From assembly GCA_030428205.1 (NCBI GenBank), contig JAUIBK010000013.1, positions 17,381 through 81,380 of the forward strand: 64,000 bases of DNA, given 5' to 3'. Under the pieces are notes generated by a model, which made no database searches, was not told the DNA's origin, and saw only the letters and a list, made by a program, of their open reading frames with translations. Shown here one piece after another: positions 8,497 through 16,818 of this stretch. The stretch is from a bacterium. GTDB taxonomy: Bacteria > Bdellovibrionota_C > UBA2361 > RFPC01. The stretch's first letter is position 1. Each line of letters begins with the position of its first letter. Both the position numbers and the translations under genes were made by a program.

Positions 8497-10086
8497 TTAC
8501 CCAGAGACGTGGCGGAATGAATCTGCGGATGCCGCATGCATTGCTCTCGCGTATGCTTCTGGAGGAGTCGGTGAGAGGAGCTCGCCTCCTTCGAGGAAGT
8601 GAAACAGCTCACCGTAGTGGCGGATATCGGTTGGTGAAACGCGCCTCATTAAATGCCACGGTTGGAGTTCATCAGAGTGCATAAGCCCCATTGCCTGAAG
8701 AAGTTCTGCTGCGCTCTCGACCGTTTCTCTGTGGTACATATACACTCGCTGACGTTTGTCGCTTACAACAAGGCCGTCGTTGAGACTTTTGTTTTGTGTT
8801 GCAACTCCGGCTGGGCAGTGATTTGTATTGCAGCGGAGGGCTTGAATGCAGCCGAGTGCTAGCATCATCGCCCGAGCTGAATAGATAGCATCCGCACCAA
8901 GAGCCATACGTTTTAACACACCAAAGGCTGAGGTGATTCTCCCTGTTGCAAGAATTTTTATTCGATCACGAACCCCAAATCCAATAAGCGCATTATGTAC
9001 GAAGATTAAAGCTTCAACCCCTGGTGAGCCGAGATAGTTTGAAAACTCAAGGGGGGCAGCTCCTGTTCCACCTTCTCCGCCATCAACTGCAATAAAGTCA
9101 GGGGTGATTCCTGTTTGTTCCATAGCTTTGCAGATAGCAACCATCTCGCGACGTTTTCCCAGGCACAGTTTAAAGCCTACAGGCTTTCCACCAGAGAGTT
9201 CTCGAAGTTGTGCAACGTAGTGCATCAATTCAATAGGAGTACTAAAGGCGGAATGAGACGGAGGGGAGATCACGTCTTTTCCAATCGGAACACCACGGAT
9301 CTCTGCAATTTCTTTATTAACTTTTTTCCCTGGAAGGATTCCCCCGTGTCCAGGTTTTGCGCCTTGAGAGATCTTAATTTCAATCATCTTGACGGCAGAC
9401 TGAGCGGCGTTTACTCGAAATTTTTCTGGATCAAATGTGCCGCTCTCTGTACGGCAACCGAAATAGCCAGTGCCGATTTGCCAAATAAGATCGCCACCAG
9501 GTTTGAGGTGATACGGGCTGATACCCCCTTCACCAGTATTATGTGCAAATCCACCCTTCTTTGCTCCTCCATTTAAAGCCATCACAGCATTTTTACTCAG
9601 TGAGCCGTAGCTCATGGCTGAAATGTTGAGAATGCTGGCGCTGTACGGTTGTTTGCAATCAGGTCCACCAATAGTGATACGTAAATCGTGATCAGGAATT
9701 GTTGAGGGAAGGAGAGAGTGGTTAAACCATTCGTACCCTACGGCATATACGTCACGTTGAGTCCCAAATGGAAGAGTATCGAGTGCTCCCTTTGCGCGTT
9801 GGTAGACGAGGGCACGCTCTTCGCGATTAAAAGGCCGTCCATCTATATTTGATTCAACAAAGTACTGGTTGATCTCTGGGCGTATGGCTTCAAAGAGGTA
9901 ACGGAAATTTCCGAGAATCGGAAAGTTTCTACGAATCGTTTGGCGTCTTTGAAAAAAATCTACGTAGCCTATGGCAAGGAGTGGCCCAACGACGACAAGG
10001 GACCACAGAACCATAGGAAAGGAATAGGAGAGAAAGAAGATAAGAGCGAGTACTATCAGGGACCCTGTGGCGAATTCCTTTCTCAT
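8497..10086 (-). CDS. FMN-binding glutamate synthase-like oxidoreductase, membrane-anchored
   Basis: 529 residues from the ATG at 10084-10086; a longer frame exists upstream but it lacks conserved sequence. Residues 5-45 are hydrophobic and anchor the protein. The body matches the alpha-subunit FMN domain of glutamate synthase: MSYGSLSKNAVMALNGGAKKGGFAHNTGEGG, QGAKPGHGGILPGKKV, FIAVDGGEGGTGAAP and the Cys cluster CIQALRCNTNHCPAGVATQ that binds a 3Fe-4S centre in GltB. The glutaminase domain is absent, as is usual for this stand-alone family, whose physiological substrate is not settled. No gltD partner is adjacent. Confidence 0.85.
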   Translation of the reverse strand: MRKEFATGSLIVLALIFFLSYSFPMVLWSLVVVGPLLAIGYVDFFQRRQTIRRNFPILGNFRYLFEAIRPEINQYFVESNIDGRPFNREERALVYQRAKGALDTLPFGTQRDVYAVGYEWFNHSLLPSTIPDHDLRITIGGPDCKQPYSASILNISAMSYGSLSKNAVMALNGGAKKGGFAHNTGEGGISPYHLKPGGDLIWQIGTGYFGCRTESGTFDPEKFRVNAAQSAVKMIEIKISQGAKPGHGGILPGKKVNKEIAEIRGVPIGKDVISPPSHSAFSTPIELMHYVAQLRELSGGKPVGFKLCLGKRREMVAICKAMEQTGITPDFIAVDGGEGGTGAAPLEFSNYLGSPGVEALIFVHNALIGFGVRDRIKILATGRITSAFGVLKRMALGADAIYSARAMMLALGCIQALRCNTNHCPAGVATQNKSLNDGLVVSDKRQRVYMYHRETVESAAELLQAMGLMHSDELQPWHLMRRVSPTDIRHYGELFHFLEGGELLSPTPPEAYARAMHAASADSFRHVSG

Positions 10087-10256
10087 GCATTTTATCCTAA
10101 GATTATGTGGGTTGAATGATATTAATAATAGTAACAGTAGCTTAAGGTATCCCAATGGCTCTTCATAGACCTGTTTTTTTCAATTTGAGGGATTCCCGTA
10201 CTGATAAACATTCCCACATGAATTGATTGTAGGAGAGGAAACAGTATTCTACTACT

Positions 10257-11453
10257 ATGGTTGATGTAGAGGGGCATACTCCGCGACCATCGGGGGAACA
10301 AGTTCAGGAAGATGAGGGCGCATCATACGGCCCTCAAGATCTCACGCGCGAGTCGTTCTTTGACTCTGCGCCGATTATTGGTGGTGCCGATTCTCCCCAA
10401 GCTATCATTGATGCTGTTGATGAGATGTTACACGATGGTGGTGCACTTGAGAGTCAGATTGAAGAAGAAGTTGAAAAACTGGTAGGACAAGGTGCTGGCA
10501 TTGAGTGGCACTTTAAGGAGCCTAATGCATTACCAATGCCTCAAGTCTTTGAAAAAATGTGTCAGCCTTACATCTTGCATGGAAGACAAGATCTTAGTCC
10601 TTTGCTCTATTATGGAGGACTAACGGCAACCGGATACCCCTGGCGCGATTTTGCTACCAAGTTATTTGATAGAAGTGGAATTCATACTGAAGTTCGATCG
10701 CTTGCTGGGCATGATGGCACATGGCGTGGGTTGAGAGACACAACGGAGCAAGACTGGATTGATGACGTTGCTGAACAAGCGACGAAGTTTAAAATTGCAC
10801 CAATTGGGTTTTTCTACTCTACGAGCGTTCCTGTTGCTCTTGAGGTAGAACGCCAAAATCCAGGCACCTTTTCTGCGATTGTTGCTGTTGCTGGTCCCCT
10901 TGCATTAAGAAATGACAGGCTTGAAACATATCTCGATAGAGGATTGGCGGCTTCAAGATTCGTGCGACTCGTTACAGCTCGGATTCTCAAGCCATTTCGT
11001 TTTGGTTCGGTAAGTATGGAGCATGCCGACCCCAAGACATTGTCAAAGTCAGCTCGTAAGAGTCCTGGGTATTCAAGGCTTCCGCTCTTAACATCGTTTT
11101 CTCTCCGCCGGATACAAAAATTAGGGATTGAAGCTGCCTCCGAAATCCAAGTCCCATTCTTTTATGCACAAGGAAGTAACGACCATGTTGTTTCTGAGAG
11201 CGTCGTAGACTTTCTCCGTGGAACCATCCCCTCGACCACAAAAGAATTTCATGTATATGAAGGATCTGGGCATGGACCTCAACTTGATCATAGTGCGAAG
11301 GCGCTCTTGAGTGATGTCAGCGCATTTTTAGGACCAATCCTTCAGCGGTGCTTTCCCGATAAGGAGACGCCTGATCTCTCCCGACGAGTATTTCAGTCTC
11401 AATTTCGACAGAAACTTCTCGATCTCCTCGCCCAACGGCACTCTGTGTGCTAG
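10257..11453 (+). CDS. Alpha/beta-hydrolase-fold protein
   Basis: 398 residues, acidic N-terminal 60 residues of low complexity, no signal peptide. The fold is suggested by IGFFYSTSVPVALEVE (candidate nucleophile Ser around 185; the usual G-x-S-x-G is degenerate, reading F-Y-S-T-S), by a late acid in YAQGSNDHVVSE and by the catalytic-His region GSGHGPQLDH. The closing 50 residues are basic. The altered nucleophile elbow means that activity is uncertain. It lies upstream of the tctBA pair, separated by 72 bp on the same strand. Confidence 0.55.
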   Translation: MVDVEGHTPRPSGEQVQEDEGASYGPQDLTRESFFDSAPIIGGADSPQAIIDAVDEMLHDGGALESQIEEEVEKLVGQGAGIEWHFKEPNALPMPQVFEKMCQPYILHGRQDLSPLLYYGGLTATGYPWRDFATKLFDRSGIHTEVRSLAGHDGTWRGLRDTTEQDWIDDVAEQATKFKIAPIGFFYSTSVPVALEVERQNPGTFSAIVAVAGPLALRNDRLETYLDRGLAASRFVRLVTARILKPFRFGSVSMEHADPKTLSKSARKSPGYSRLPLLTSFSLRRIQKLGIEAASEIQVPFFYAQGSNDHVVSESVVDFLRGTIPSTTKEFHVYEGSGHGPQLDHSAKALLSDVSAFLGPILQRCFPDKETPDLSRRVFQSQFRQKLLDLLAQRHSVC

Positions 11454-11525
11454 CCTCTGCTGAGTCATGCTCCCAGCAAACGAGAATTTCCACTGGGAGT
11501 ACAGGATCTACTTTCGTTCTGTCCT

Positions 11526-11969
11526 ATGAAGTCGCGCACGGCACACATTCTCTTGTTTGCTTTTTTTCTGCTTTGTGCAGTTTTTTTTCTCGTTGAAAGC
11601 CTTGCCTTTGACAGCACAGCTGATGGCCTCTCACCAGGGAGCTATCCCTTTGTGCTTGCTATAGTATTTTTATTTTTTCTGCTTCTTGATGCATGGGAGT
11701 CGCTTTCTTGTCCTCGTGAAAGCGAAGGGAGTGATGTTTCATTAACTTATCCTCTGCTCGTTGTTTTGATCATTGGAGGGTTCCTTAGCTTTGTGACGTA
11801 TCTCGGTTTTTACCTCTCGTCTACTCTTATTGTTTTTGCGCTCTATCTCCTCCTTGAAAAAAAGAATGTTTTTCGAGGCTTCATCTTTTCTGGATTGTGG
11901 GCGCTCTCATCTTACTTTGTTTTTGGATACGTTTTGAGAGTTCCTTTTCCTGTGTTTGGTGGTGGTTGA
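11526..11969 (+). CDS. tctB: Tripartite tricarboxylate transporter small membrane subunit TctB-like
   Basis: 147 residues with four predicted membrane segments (about 7-27, 40-58, 78-110 and 117-140) and the TctB-type feature GLSPGSYPFVLAIVFLFF near residue 36. TctB pairs with TctA in secondary uptake systems that use a periplasmic binding protein. The stop overlaps the tctA start (TGATG), so the two are coupled. No binding protein TctC is encoded nearby. Confidence 0.8.
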   Translation: MKSRTAHILLFAFFLLCAVFFLVESLAFDSTADGLSPGSYPFVLAIVFLFFLLLDAWESLSCPRESEGSDVSLTYPLLVVLIIGGFLSFVTYLGFYLSSTLIVFALYLLLEKKNVFRGFIFSGLWALSSYFVFGYVLRVPFPVFGGG

Positions 11970-13465
11970 TGGAGAGTGTGTTTTCATTCGCAAGCTTTGC
12001 TGCTGGGGCTGAGGTGCTTCTCTCTCCCTATGGCTTCCTTCTCCTTCTCCTTGGAGTTGTTCTTGGGATAGTTATTGGCGCTACTCCAGGTCTCTCCCCA
12101 TCCATGGGTGTAGCGCTGCTTGTGCCACTGAGTTATGGCATGGAGCCAGCGTACGCCTTTGCTTTTTTTGTGGCAGTCTATCAAGCCGCAAATTATGGAG
12201 GGTCACTTACCGCGATAGTATTAAATGCTCCTGGTACTCCCTCTGCTGTGGTAACGGCACTTGATGGCTATAAGATGACAAGCCAAGGAAAAGGCGGTGA
12301 GGCGCTTGGATACGCAGTATTTGCTTCGGCATTTGGCGGGCTTATAGGTGGAATTGTTTTGATGCTTTTCGCCATTCCACTTGCGGGATTTGGTTTGCAG
12401 TTTGGTCCGCATGAATACTTTGCGCTTGCACTCTTCGGCCTAAGCACTGTTATTGGTTTTAGTGGTGAAAAGTGGAAAAAAACGTTTATTGCAGTGCTCT
12501 TTGGGCTGCTGCTCGCTACGGTCGGGACCGATACGTTTAGTGGGGAGGAGCGGTTTACGCTTGGCATTTTTGAGCTCTTTGATGGTTTTTCTTTTATTCC
12601 GGTAATGATAGGGCTTTTTGCGCTCGCCGAAATATTTACTCGTTTAGAAGACAAAGCGTCTGGGCTTTCAACCGATGTACCTCTCTTAGATGCTGGGCTG
12701 CCTTCACTCAGGCTCCTAGCCAAGTTTAAGAGAACTCTTCTTCAATCCTCGCTGATTGGTACGTTGATCGGTATTATTCCCGGTGCAGGTGCGACTATTG
12801 CTTCGTTTATCTCCTACGGACAAGCAAAGCGGCTTTCCAAAGAGCAAAAATCATTTGGAAATGGAAATCCTGAAGGTGTTGTCTCAAGTGAAGCTGCTAA
12901 TAGCAGCTCTGTCGGTGGTGCACTCATACCACTCCTTTCTCTCGGTATTCCTGGGAGTGCCACCGATGCTGTGCTCCTTGGAGCAATATCGATGCATGGA
13001 CTCGTAGCTGGACCAGAGCTTTTTGAGACCGATCCTGATATTGTTTATGGGATTTTTCTCTCCGTTATTTTTGCAAATATTGCTATTTTCTTTTTTGGAT
13101 TTTTTGGTAATCGGATTTGGCTGCGAGTTGTAGATGTAAACGAATCATACCTCTTTCCAACCATTTTTGCGCTTTGTCTCTTGGGTAGTTTTACGATCCG
13201 GAACTCTCTTTTTGACTGCTGGACATGTTTTTTGTTCGGTATTCTTGGATGGTTATTACGAAAGTTTGGTTACCAAGCAGCTCCTATTGTCTTGGGGCTT
13301 GTCCTCGGAGGCATGATTGAGACGAATCTTCGCAGGGCATTTCTTATGGGAGAGGTGATCCAATTTTTTACTCGCCCTCTTTGTCTTTTCTTCCTTCTTG
13401 GTGCTGCGATCTTGTTTCTTTCTCCAGTTTGGTCCTCATGGCGAGGCAAGAAACAAGCTTCATAA
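11969..13465 (+). CDS. tctA: Tripartite tricarboxylate transporter large permease TctA
   Basis: 498 residues from the ATG overlapping the tctB stop; an in-frame start 72 bases upstream would only add tctB-overlapping sequence. The TctA signatures are strong: GIVIGATPGLSPSMGVALLVPLSYGM (about 25-50), YGGSLTAIVLNAPGTPSAVVTALDGY, GTLIGIIPGAGATIASFISYGQAKR and SLGIPGSATDAVLLGA. About ten to twelve membrane segments. The substrate is probably a carboxylate. The absence of tctC in this locus means that a binding protein must come from elsewhere, or the system works without one. Confidence 0.92.
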   Translation: MESVFSFASFAAGAEVLLSPYGFLLLLLGVVLGIVIGATPGLSPSMGVALLVPLSYGMEPAYAFAFFVAVYQAANYGGSLTAIVLNAPGTPSAVVTALDGYKMTSQGKGGEALGYAVFASAFGGLIGGIVLMLFAIPLAGFGLQFGPHEYFALALFGLSTVIGFSGEKWKKTFIAVLFGLLLATVGTDTFSGEERFTLGIFELFDGFSFIPVMIGLFALAEIFTRLEDKASGLSTDVPLLDAGLPSLRLLAKFKRTLLQSSLIGTLIGIIPGAGATIASFISYGQAKRLSKEQKSFGNGNPEGVVSSEAANSSSVGGALIPLLSLGIPGSATDAVLLGAISMHGLVAGPELFETDPDIVYGIFLSVIFANIAIFFFGFFGNRIWLRVVDVNESYLFPTIFALCLLGSFTIRNSLFDCWTCFLFGILGWLLRKFGYQAAPIVLGLVLGGMIETNLRRAFLMGEVIQFFTRPLCLFFLLGAAILFLSPVWSSWRGKKQAS

Positions 13466-13734
13466 TCTGCGCAGAACGTACATTTTAGAGAAATAATACA
13501 ATAACTACAGGCAGATAAAAGATGAGAGTTTTTATTGGCTGTCCTGAGGAGATTTCAAAGAAGAGGGCTCAATAATATTGGAAGAAGTGGTGTTGTTTGT
13601 GACACTCGTGTGGCGACCCCTATTTTGTTGCCGGTTAGGTGAGGAGCAATACCTTTTGCCCGAGGTGACAGACCCTTGGTAGATGTACACCAGCTTCTTT
13701 AGCGGTGCTCGGTAGGTTTTATTGAAGGTTTATC
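13466..13734. other. 269-bp gap without a recognised gene
   Basis: No ORF with coding character is seen. The middle part (about 13600-13720) is GC-richer than its flanks with several G/C-run blocks, which would suit a structured leader for the small gene that follows. I recognise no known RNA family. Confidence 0.3.
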
Positions 13735-13887
13735 GTGAAGTTATTTCTTGCTTCATTATTCTTTGCATTATTTTTTCTCGTGCTTTCTGCACATGCTCAA
13801 ACTTCACTCTGCTCCCTGGAATGTAGTCACCGTTATCCATGTGAACTCATAAGCCTCCAAGACACACGCGATAAGAAAAGAGGATAA
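13735..13887 (+). CDS. 50-residue secreted Cys-containing peptide
   Basis: A GTG start preceded by GAAGG encodes MKLFLASLFFALFFLVLSAHAQ, a textbook signal peptide with an A-H-A cleavage site. It is followed by a 27-28-residue mature peptide with three cysteines spaced C-x3-C-x5-C and a basic tail (DKKRG). The stop is eight bases before the next gene, so the two are probably cotranscribed. No family is recognised. The signal peptide and a plausible ribosome site are the evidence that it is real. Confidence 0.6.
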   Translation: MKLFLASLFFALFFLVLSAHAQTSLCSLECSHRYPCELISLQDTRDKKRG

Positions 13888-13895
13888 TACAAGAT

Positions 13896-14543
13896 ATGGA
13901 ACAAAACTATGTAACAATACCGTCTGTTGAATGGAGTTCCAAGATTTTCAATAGTCTTCGTGCTCTTCGCTTTAAAGCTATTGATTTCTTTTTCGTTTTG
14001 GCTTCAAAACTACATGACTTGTTGAAAGGGCGATATGCAAGACAGCGACAGCACACGGTGGCGTATTCCAGACACCAATCTTATCAAAAGGAATCGTTTA
14101 TGAAGAGAGGCGTAGTGGTTTCACTTTTTCTCGTTGTTTCTATCCTCTCATGGCTTACACTATTGACTCTTGTAGTCTTGTTTTCTCTTCATCAGACTAG
14201 TGAACTGGCCATCGAGCAGAGGAAAGAGCAGATCGCCACCAGTACACCTCAAGGAGCTTCCCCACAAGCTCAGACGATTAGCCTCTCCCTCTCTCGACTT
14301 GAGGCTCAGATTGAGGTGGTAAGAAATCATCAACTAGGTGTTCTTTCTTACCTTGCAGCACAAAAACTTTCCGGAAAAGAGAAGAAAGCAAGGCTCCAAG
14401 AGTCTCTTGCTTACCGTGAGAAGGCGGATGCTTTGGAAAGTGTGTTAAAGAGGACAGAGAAGGATTATAGCTTAGCCATGCAATCCTTTCGCAACCAACT
14501 CGCTACTGCTCAGAGTTTGTCCGATCTGCGCATAGAGCGCTAG
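13896..14543 (+). CDS. Single-span membrane protein with coiled coil
   Basis: 215 residues. Residues 1-68 are basic and cytoplasmic, 69-98 form one long membrane span (GVVVSLFLVVSILSWLTLLTLVVLF), and residues 125-205 are a charged helical, probably coiled-coil region (SLSRLEAQIEVV, KEKKARLQESLAYREKADALE). No enzyme motif is seen. It follows the small secreted-peptide gene with a gap of eight bases. Its TAG stop lies at the centre of a 16-bp perfect palindrome, so the 3' end is structured. Confidence 0.6.
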   Translation: MEQNYVTIPSVEWSSKIFNSLRALRFKAIDFFFVLASKLHDLLKGRYARQRQHTVAYSRHQSYQKESFMKRGVVVSLFLVVSILSWLTLLTLVVLFSLHQTSELAIEQRKEQIATSTPQGASPQAQTISLSLSRLEAQIEVVRNHQLGVLSYLAAQKLSGKEKKARLQESLAYREKADALESVLKRTEKDYSLAMQSFRNQLATAQSLSDLRIER

Positions 14544-14717
14544 AGCGCTCTATGCGCAGCGCTTTTCCTACCAGGCCTAAACCCAGATCCAGGGGAAAAG
14601 AGCGCTCTCATATTTTTTGTAGAGATTGCGAGTACAATTACATATCGCGAACGGCGCGAAGTACGTGAGGGAGAGCAGATCTTCGCGCTCTTCGTTTGCT
14701 TTGCGTTAAATGTAATT
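14526..14717. repeat. Cluster of three inverted repeats between convergent genes
   Basis: First, a near-perfect palindrome with 16-bp arms (14526-14541 and 14544-14559) separated by AG, which contains the upstream gene's stop codon. Second, GCGCTTTTCC (14559-14568) opposite GGAAAAGAGCGC (14594-14605). Third, AATTACAT (14637) opposite ATGTAATT (14710-14717), enclosing a GC-rich inner arm pair. It resembles the organisation of the hairpin-core-hairpin elements but with an unrelated sequence. Likely bidirectional transcription end. Confidence 0.65.
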
Positions 14718-14725
14718 TTGGAACC

Positions 14726-15262
14726 TTAGGGCTTTGAGACTATTTCGTCCCAGAGCGAGTCGCGGGTTGATGTTGAGGGTTGTTTTGGTTGTTTGACCTC
14801 TTGCTTTGTAGGGGGAGCAATGGGAGTTGGTGTCGCTACGGGCTCTGCTTTCTCTTGAGGCAGTCGTGCGGCTTCTAGTGATACACCAGGCTCTGGTGGG
14901 GTGATCCAGATGTCTTCAACGTCTTTGGTCTCCCCTGTCTGCGAAGTGCTGGACGCGGGAGTAGGCTTTTTTTGTGTAGTAACCTTTGGTTTTGGGAGAG
15001 GCTTGCTGCGTTTGAGCAGGGTGCGCGGAATGCGAATGGTATCTCCTATTCGGAGTCGATTGTGTCTTAGGTTTGTATTGTGCTTCTGGAGGGTCTTCCA
15101 GTTCTTTCCATCTCCCGTGTACCAGTGAGCAATCATCCAGAGTGTTTCACCAGAGTACTTGATGGTGTGATGGTAGTCTGGCTCAGGTGTAGGTGTTTTG
15201 CGAAGAGCGGCGCAACACGTTAGGGAAAGGCAAAGAAGGGCAATCGAGAGAAACCTAAACAT
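14726..15262 (-). CDS. LysM-domain lipoprotein
   Basis: 178 residues from the ATG at 15260-15262, which follows AAGGAT. The frame continues upstream, but that part translates repeat DNA. The N-terminus MFRFLSIALLCLSLTC is a lipoprotein signal. A LysM domain occupies about residues 31-80 (YHHTIKYSGETLWMIAHWYTGDGKNW... LRIGDTIRIPRTLL), expected to bind peptidoglycan. The rest is a Pro/Thr/Lys-rich linker (PKPKVTTQKKPTP, TPTPIAPPTKQ). Probably an envelope-spanning, cell-wall-binding lipoprotein. Confidence 0.8.
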   Translation of the reverse strand: MFRFLSIALLCLSLTCCAALRKTPTPEPDYHHTIKYSGETLWMIAHWYTGDGKNWKTLQKHNTNLRHNRLRIGDTIRIPRTLLKRSKPLPKPKVTTQKKPTPASSTSQTGETKDVEDIWITPPEPGVSLEAARLPQEKAEPVATPTPIAPPTKQEVKQPKQPSTSTRDSLWDEIVSKP

Positions 15263-15296
15263 ATCCTTGTTCGTAACAAATAATTGAAGTCGAGAG

Positions 15297-15662
15297 AAGG
15301 GGGTTTTATACTGGAGGCATTTGAAAATGCCGGAAGTCCCCCGGAGGGAAGACAGATATACGCCTCGTATAATAGCGCCAAAGCCGATCAGGCTTTGTCC
15401 ACGATCCGGCAAATTCAAATGCGAGGCGTATATACCAGGCACAAATCAAAATCCCGGACGGGAGTGCTGACTCATGGGTCTTCCTGATTTTGATTTACTC
15501 CTGGTATTGGGCTGTATCTTCCCTCGACTCGGCTGAGACTTCGGCGTGAGACTTCGGCGTGAGCTCAGTCGAACGCTCAGTCGAACGCTCAGTCGAACGC
15601 TGGGGGATACTCCCCGCCCTGGGTGCCTCTTGTACCGGTAATTTCAAGTTCGGGGAGTATAA
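15297..15662. repeat. Composite palindromic element E with tandem repeats
   Basis: Four structures stand in a row. ATATACGCCTCG (15356-15367) pairs with CGAGGCGTATAT (15422-15433). TACCAGG plus AAATCAAAATC pairs with GATTTTGATTT plus CCTGGTA (15433-15506). A core-like stretch holds GAGACTTCGGCGT twice (from 15534) and GCTCAGTCGAAC three times (15563-15598). ATACTCCCCG (15607-15616) pairs with CGGGGAGTAT (15651-15660). The last hairpin is the same sequence, inverted, as the left hairpin of element D at 18201. It occupies nearly the whole gap between two same-strand genes. Confidence 0.8.
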
Positions 15663-16622
15663 TTAATGTTCCCATTTATCAAGTGTTTGAGCCACATCAG
15701 GATGTGCGTAGCCACTTGAAACATACATTTTTGCCTGCTCAGCGTTGTAACCCGCGTTTGCCCAGAGTTCTGCCTCGTGGGCAGTGAAGGCGCGAATTTT
15801 CCAAGTACCAGCATCACGAGGTTCAGCAAATCCAGAATCTAGCCAGTCAAATACCTCGTGAGGGCCTATGCCGTAGGCTCTCCAGTAACCAGCACGATCT
15901 GCCGGAATGCCACATTCGTGCCACAAGCGAGCCTCGCCGGTATCGAATTCAGCTGCTTGGTAGGTAAATTCATCGTCTACGAGGCTAAGAATTTGATTGA
16001 GATCGTGAACCTGACAGAGAAAGCTTGCAGGCAAAAGGAGAGTCTCGTCGATGAGCTCACTAAAAACTCCTCGGTCTAATTCCCCAAATTGAAGTGCTTC
16101 AATGAATCGTGTTTTTCGCTCCCGGAGCTTATGGCTACTCTCGAGCTGTTTGCGCCAACGTGCTTCAAGGTGTGGAGCATCAAAAACGACACCGTATTTC
16201 ACCAATCCTTCAATATACGTTGTGCGTGCTTCAACTTGGCAGGCAAAGAGAGCGACGAGACGCCCGAGCGATTGAGATTTTGTGCGTAGCTCTGAAGTAG
16301 CAAGAAGTGATGAGGTTATAGACGCGTTTGTCTCGAGCTCGTCTTGAACGTGATGAATAAGTTCTACAATCCTCTGTGTTTGTTCTGGAAGACTATAAAT
16401 ATCATCATCGAAATCAAGAGGATTTCCCTCCCATAATTCCTCGAGGAATTCTTCAACCATGAGAATCTCGCGTTCGGGGTCGGAGAGCTCTCGTGTTTCG
16501 GCTGAGATGAGACCAAGTTCATAGAGAGTCGCTATGCAGGCGGCTTTGCCCTTGAGTGCCGAATAGAGCGCATTGAGGTGCGCATGGCAGAGATTAATAT
16601 CGCGTAGCGTTGGCTCTTCCAT
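15663..16622 (-). CDS. Unrecognised helical protein with W/G-rich C-terminal repeats
   Basis: 319 residues, no signal peptide or membrane span. Residues 1-230 are helical and acidic. Residues 230-315 contain four to five short repeats of about 16-18 residues in which A-x2-W-x3-G recurs: EARLWHECGIPADRAGYW, YGIGPHEVFDWLDSGF, AELWANAGYNAEQAKMY and VSSGYAHPDVA. Similar short Trp/Gly helical repeats occur in bacterial proteins of unknown function. The stop sits directly at the edge of repeat element E. Confidence 0.55.
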   Translation of the reverse strand: MEEPTLRDINLCHAHLNALYSALKGKAACIATLYELGLISAETRELSDPEREILMVEEFLEELWEGNPLDFDDDIYSLPEQTQRIVELIHHVQDELETNASITSSLLATSELRTKSQSLGRLVALFACQVEARTTYIEGLVKYGVVFDAPHLEARWRKQLESSHKLRERKTRFIEALQFGELDRGVFSELIDETLLLPASFLCQVHDLNQILSLVDDEFTYQAAEFDTGEARLWHECGIPADRAGYWRAYGIGPHEVFDWLDSGFAEPRDAGTWKIRAFTAHEAELWANAGYNAEQAKMYVSSGYAHPDVAQTLDKWEH

Positions 16623-16818
16623 CGTAAAAAACCTAAAAAAACAGCAGCTCAGTCTCCTTTCAATTTTAGATGCACTCTAGGCCGATTCGTTACTGAAATT
16701 CGGGCGGTGCGTAAATTATCAGTCAGATTCAAGACTTTAGATTTCTTGAATCCTTCTTCTTACTTTGTGTATCGGCGTAATGAAGTTTGGGCTTGAGAGT
16801 GTGGAATTGAGAAAGTTT

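Noticed and set aside
12268..12723. 151-codon frame on the minus strand inside tctA
   Set aside because: Antisense shadow of a strongly conserved permease; Ser/Lys/Pro-rich composition without motifs.
13600..13720. Possible small RNA (SRP-like) in the gap before the 50-residue peptide gene
   Set aside because: The conserved GGAA-type SRP domain and a closing stem are missing.
15263..15442. 60-residue N-terminal extension of the LysM lipoprotein
   Set aside because: It is translation of repeat DNA; the internal ATG at 15260-15262 has a ribosome site and starts a lipoprotein signal.
15563..15598. Three identical 12-mers considered as a CRISPR array
   Set aside because: The repeats are directly adjacent without spacers and too short; they belong to palindromic element E.
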